Below, one piece after another: positions 7,265 through 9,296 of a DNA stretch of 9,296 bases. Under the pieces are notes generated by a model that searched no databases, was not told the origin of the DNA, and saw only the letters and a list, made by a program, of their open reading frames with translations. Location: positions 1-9,296 of the forward strand of contig JAEYPG010000111.1 in NCBI GenBank assembly GCA_023410975.1. The letters are read 5' to 3'. Positions within the stretch are counted from its first letter, which is position 1. Each line of letters starts with the position of its first letter. The position numbers and the translations under genes are program-made. Source of the stretch: Pseudomonadota bacterium. Its GTDB lineage: Bacteria; Pseudomonadota; Gammaproteobacteria; Burkholderiales; Burkholderiaceae_C.

Positions 7265-7363
7265 CCGTTCGGGCTGAGCTTGTCGAAGCCCCGCCGCCCG
7301 GCCGGGCAGCAAGCCCTTCTGCAGGGCTTGTCCTGAGCTTGTCGAAGGGCTGAGGGCGAACGG
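7265..7363. repeat. REP-like composite repeat between P450 and ferredoxin genes
   Basis: The gap between the P450 stop and the ferredoxin start carries two direct copies of CTGAGCTTGTCGAAG (7274-7288 and 7333-7347). The unit is bounded by the inverted pair CCGTTCG (7265-7271) and CGAACGG (7357-7363). Between the copies lie a 12-bp palindrome GCCCGGCCGGGC (7296-7307) and an 8-bp hairpin (CAAGCCCT 7310-7317 with AGGGCTTG 7323-7330). I recall closely similar intergenic repeats dispersed through Burkholderiales genomes. Transcribed within the operon, it would fold into several stem-loops that could stabilise the P450 message or reduce expression downstream. Confidence 0.75.
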
Positions 7364-7385
7364 GAGCTTCGACTGCAGATCGCGC

Positions 7386-8561
7386 TTACTGCGCCGCCAG
7401 CTCCAGCACCAGCGGGCTGCGGAAGGTGGACGAAGGCATCCAGGGCAGTTGCTCGTGCACCCGCTTGTAGTCGGGCACGACCTTGTGGAACTCGTCGAAG
7501 GCGATCTTCACAGACAGCCGCGCGATGGCCGTGCCCAGGCAAGCATGCACGCCGCCGCCGAAGCCCAGGTGGCCGCGCGGCTTGCGCGCGATGTCGTACA
7601 CGTCGGGGTTGGGGTACTGGCGCTCGTCGCGGTTGCCCGAGCCGTAGGCCAGGCAGACGAAATCGCCGGCGCGCATGGTCTGTCCGTGCAGCTCCACGTC
7701 CTTCGTCAGGCGGCGCTTGAAGCGCTGCGCGGAAGTGTTGAAGCGCAGCGACTCCTCGATGGCGTCGGGCAGCAGCGACGGGTCGGCCACCACGGCTTGG
7801 CGCGCCTCGCGGTGGTCGGCCAGGTTGAGCGCGAACATCATCATGAAGCCGCCCAGCGACTCCACGCCCGCCATGATCAGCGTGGTGGTGGTCAGCAGCA
7901 CCTCGTCCTCGGTGAGGCGGTCGCCGTCGATCTCGGCCTGCGCGAAGTTCGAGATCAGGTCGTTGCGCGGCTGCGCGCGGCGCTGCGCGATCACCTCGCT
8001 GGCATAGCGCTTCATCCACTCGAAGGCCGCCAGGTGCTGCGGGCCCTTGGTGCGCGTCACCGGGTCGCTCTGCACCATCAGCACCGCGTTCTCGCGCACC
8101 GTCTGCTCGTCCACGGTGGCCTCGTCGCCCGTGGGCAGGCCCAGCGCGGCCATGAGCACGCGCACGGTGAACTTGGCCGAGAAGTCCTTGAAGTCGAAGC
8201 TGGCCCGGCCCTGCAGCTCCTGCGCCGCCTCGCGGGCGATGGCACGGATCGGCTCCGCCAGGCTCTCCAGGTTGCGCTTCATGAAGGCGTGCTGGATCAG
8301 CCCGCGCAGGCGGTCATGGCGCGGGGGATCGCTGGTGCCCAGGGTGGAGCCGGCACGGCCGGGCAGCTCGGTCATGAGGTTGCCGCTGGCCGAGGAGTAG
8401 GTCTGCCAGTCCTGCCCGGCAGTCACGATGTCGGCGTAGCGCGAGAGCACCCACATCTGCGCTTCCTCGCTCCAGAAGCACGGAAACTCGTCGCGCAGCC
8501 GCTTGTAGGCGGGGAACGGGTCGGCGTCTATGGCCGGCGAGTAGGGATCGAAGCGAAACAT
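7386..8561 (-). CDS. Cytochrome P450 monooxygenase (class I, soluble)
   Basis: This 391-residue soluble bacterial P450 would insert one oxygen atom from O2 into an organic substrate, using electrons from the ferredoxin encoded downstream. The heme loop FGGGVHACLG supplies the axial ligand Cys341. The K-helix ExxR is Glu270-Ser-Leu-Arg273. The I-helix reads AGVES, with Glu234 and Ser235 at the oxygen-activation positions normally held by Asp/Glu and Thr. The C-helix region contains the usual DPPRHDRLR. There is no membrane anchor, as expected for a bacterial P450. The start at 8561 is fixed by GAGGAG 7 bases upstream; the open frame continues upstream but into the promoter region. It is the first gene of a three-gene minus-strand operon and is divergent from an AraC-type regulator, the likely controller. 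I do not recognise the CYP subfamily. Aromatic or terpenoid hydroxylation and O-demethylation are all possible. Confidence 0.95.
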   Translation of the reverse strand: MFRFDPYSPAIDADPFPAYKRLRDEFPCFWSEEAQMWVLSRYADIVTAGQDWQTYSSASGNLMTELPGRAGSTLGTSDPPRHDRLRGLIQHAFMKRNLESLAEPIRAIAREAAQELQGRASFDFKDFSAKFTVRVLMAALGLPTGDEATVDEQTVRENAVLMVQSDPVTRTKGPQHLAAFEWMKRYASEVIAQRRAQPRNDLISNFAQAEIDGDRLTEDEVLLTTTTLIMAGVESLGGFMMMFALNLADHREARQAVVADPSLLPDAIEESLRFNTSAQRFKRRLTKDVELHGQTMRAGDFVCLAYGSGNRDERQYPNPDVYDIARKPRGHLGFGGGVHACLGTAIARLSVKIAFDEFHKVVPDYKRVHEQLPWMPSSTFRSPLVLELAAQ

Positions 8562-8680
8562 CGTCTGTCTCCTCGGTGAGCTTGTTTGATCTGGGACAGG
8601 CGAATTGTTGGCGTCGACGCGGCCTGGGCGTGAGGACGAAGTACCGTGATGGCTTGCACTTTTGACGCGTCTTGCCCCCC
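8562..8680. promoter_or_regulatory. Divergent control region with two candidate operators
   Basis: These 119 bases separate the P450 operon from the AraC-type regulator and should hold both promoters. Two palindromes stand out: GCGTCGACGC at 8611-8620 and GACGCGTC at 8664-8671. Both contain GACGC and its complement, and their centres are 52 bases apart, close to five helical turns. They could be binding sites for the adjacent regulator. I could not identify convincing -35/-10 pairs on either strand, which would suit an activator-dependent promoter. Confidence 0.4.
8569..8574 (-). promoter_or_regulatory. Ribosome binding site of the P450 gene
   Basis: GAGGAG on the minus strand, 7 bases upstream of the ATG at 8561. 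It selects this start over the longer open frame that would extend through the divergent promoter region. Confidence 0.8.
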
Positions 8681-9296
8681 ATGACCGCCGCCTTGCCCAG
8701 CCCGCGCCGCCCAGCCCGCAGCCGCTCCTCGGCGCTGCCCGCCTTCGCGCTCTACGGCGAAGCCGGCGCACCCAGCGCCCCGCTGCTGCACATCGAATCC
8801 ATCCACTCGCGCAGCCGGCTCTACGACTGGGAGATCGACGCCCACGTGCATCAGGGTTTGCACCAAGTGCTGTGGCTGCGCGAAGGGACGGTGGAGGCCA
8901 GCTTGGACGAATCCCGCACCACCGGCGAAGGGCCGATGGCGCTGGTGATCCCGCCCGGCGTGGCGCATGCCTTCCGTTTCTCGCGCAACTGCGACGGCTA
9001 CGTCTTCACCGTCAACGCCACGCTGCTGGCCGAGGGAGATGCCGCCGGCGTGGGCGACGCGCTGCAGACGCTGTTCGCCGCGCCGCGCGCGCTGGCGCCG
9101 GCGGCCGACGCGCCGGAGTTGCCGCGGCTGCAAGCGCTGTTCGATGCGTTGTACGCCGAGCACGAGGCCAGCAGCGACGACAGCCCGGTGCCGCGCTGGC
9201 TGGCGCGCTCGCTGGTGTGGCGCCTGGCGCAGCTGGGCCGGCGCGATGGGCAGCCGCCGCGCCGCGGCACGCCGGCGGGTCGGCAGTCGCTCTACA
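8681..9296 (+). CDS. AraC-family transcriptional regulator, PobR-like, 3' partial
   Basis: The frame runs from ATG 8681 to the window edge without a stop (205 codons). The N-terminal half matches the cupin-like sensory domain of AraC regulators in the PobR-like group: FALYGE at 22-27, then LLHIESI, SRLYDWEI (45-52), the His-rich HVHQGLH (55-61), VLWLREG, and VIPPGVAHAF (89-98). The C-terminal DNA-binding helix-turn-helix lies beyond the window, so the family call rests on the N-terminal half. An in-frame TGA at 8663-8665 limits alternatives; only a TTG at 8672 lies upstream of the ATG. No clear ribosome site precedes the start. Divergent placement beside the P450 operon suggests it activates that operon in response to the P450 substrate or a related aromatic acid. 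Members with this architecture often control 4-hydroxybenzoate or related catabolism; here that is inference. Confidence 0.8.
   Translation, partial: MTAALPSPRRPARSRSSALPAFALYGEAGAPSAPLLHIESIHSRSRLYDWEIDAHVHQGLHQVLWLREGTVEASLDESRTTGEGPMALVIPPGVAHAFRFSRNCDGYVFTVNATLLAEGDAAGVGDALQTLFAAPRALAPAADAPELPRLQALFDALYAEHEASSDDSPVPRWLARSLVWRLAQLGRRDGQPPRRGTPAGRQSLY

Noticed and set aside
7449..8579. Plus-strand open frame (376 codons) opposite the P450 gene
   Set aside because: Antisense shadow without family features; the minus strand contains all P450 signature motifs.
8562..8771. 70-residue N-terminal extension of the P450 frame
   Set aside because: It crosses the divergent promoter region and the start of the regulator gene, is Arg-rich, and ignores the strong ribosome site before 8561.
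8528..9163. Minus-strand open frame (211 codons) over the regulator
   Set aside because: No family resemblance; the plus-strand frame, open to the window edge, has recognisable AraC N-terminal motifs.

Overview
The window is strongly GC-rich, with G or C at most third codon positions. It fits a betaproteobacterium of the order Burkholderiales (Comamonadaceae or a relative). This is inferred from base composition, from the kinds of gene present, and from a dispersed repeat with the core CTGAGCTTGTCGAAG, a type I associate with that order. Nothing here fixes genus or species.

Left part, plus strand (1-5632). First comes a tannase/feruloyl-esterase family alpha/beta hydrolase, truncated at its N-terminus by the window edge (to 1475) and followed by a GC-rich hairpin. 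Next is an exported type-1 periplasmic binding protein (1695-2819), possibly preceded by a 20-codon leader ORF that overlaps its start. Only 32 bases later begins a 926-residue membrane protein (2852-5632) with the order TM, periplasmic sensor, TM, HAMP, coiled coil, GAF, GGDEF, EAL. No permease or ATPase gene accompanies the binding protein. The pair therefore looks like a ligand-sensing cyclic-di-GMP module, comparable in layout to NspS/MbaA, rather than an ABC importer.

Right part, minus strand (5650-8561). This is a complete three-component class I cytochrome P450 operon, transcribed right to left: P450 (8561-7386), [2Fe-2S] ferredoxin (7226-6903) and FAD/NAD-dependent ferredoxin reductase (6900-5650). 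Electrons would pass from NAD(P)H through the reductase and ferredoxin to the P450 heme. Ferredoxin and reductase genes are separated by two bases. P450 and ferredoxin genes are separated by 159 bases, most of them occupied by a hairpin-rich REP-like repeat. The operon converges on the EAL-protein gene with 17 bases between stop codons.

Right edge (8681-9296, plus strand). A divergent AraC-type regulator begins 119 bases from the P450 start. Only its N-terminal sensory half is present, and it resembles the PobR-like branch associated with aromatic-acid catabolism. The shared gap holds two GACGC-containing palindromes whose centres are 52 bases apart, candidate operators. Together the esterase, P450 system and regulator suggest use of plant or lignin-derived aromatics, but no substrate can be read from the sequence.
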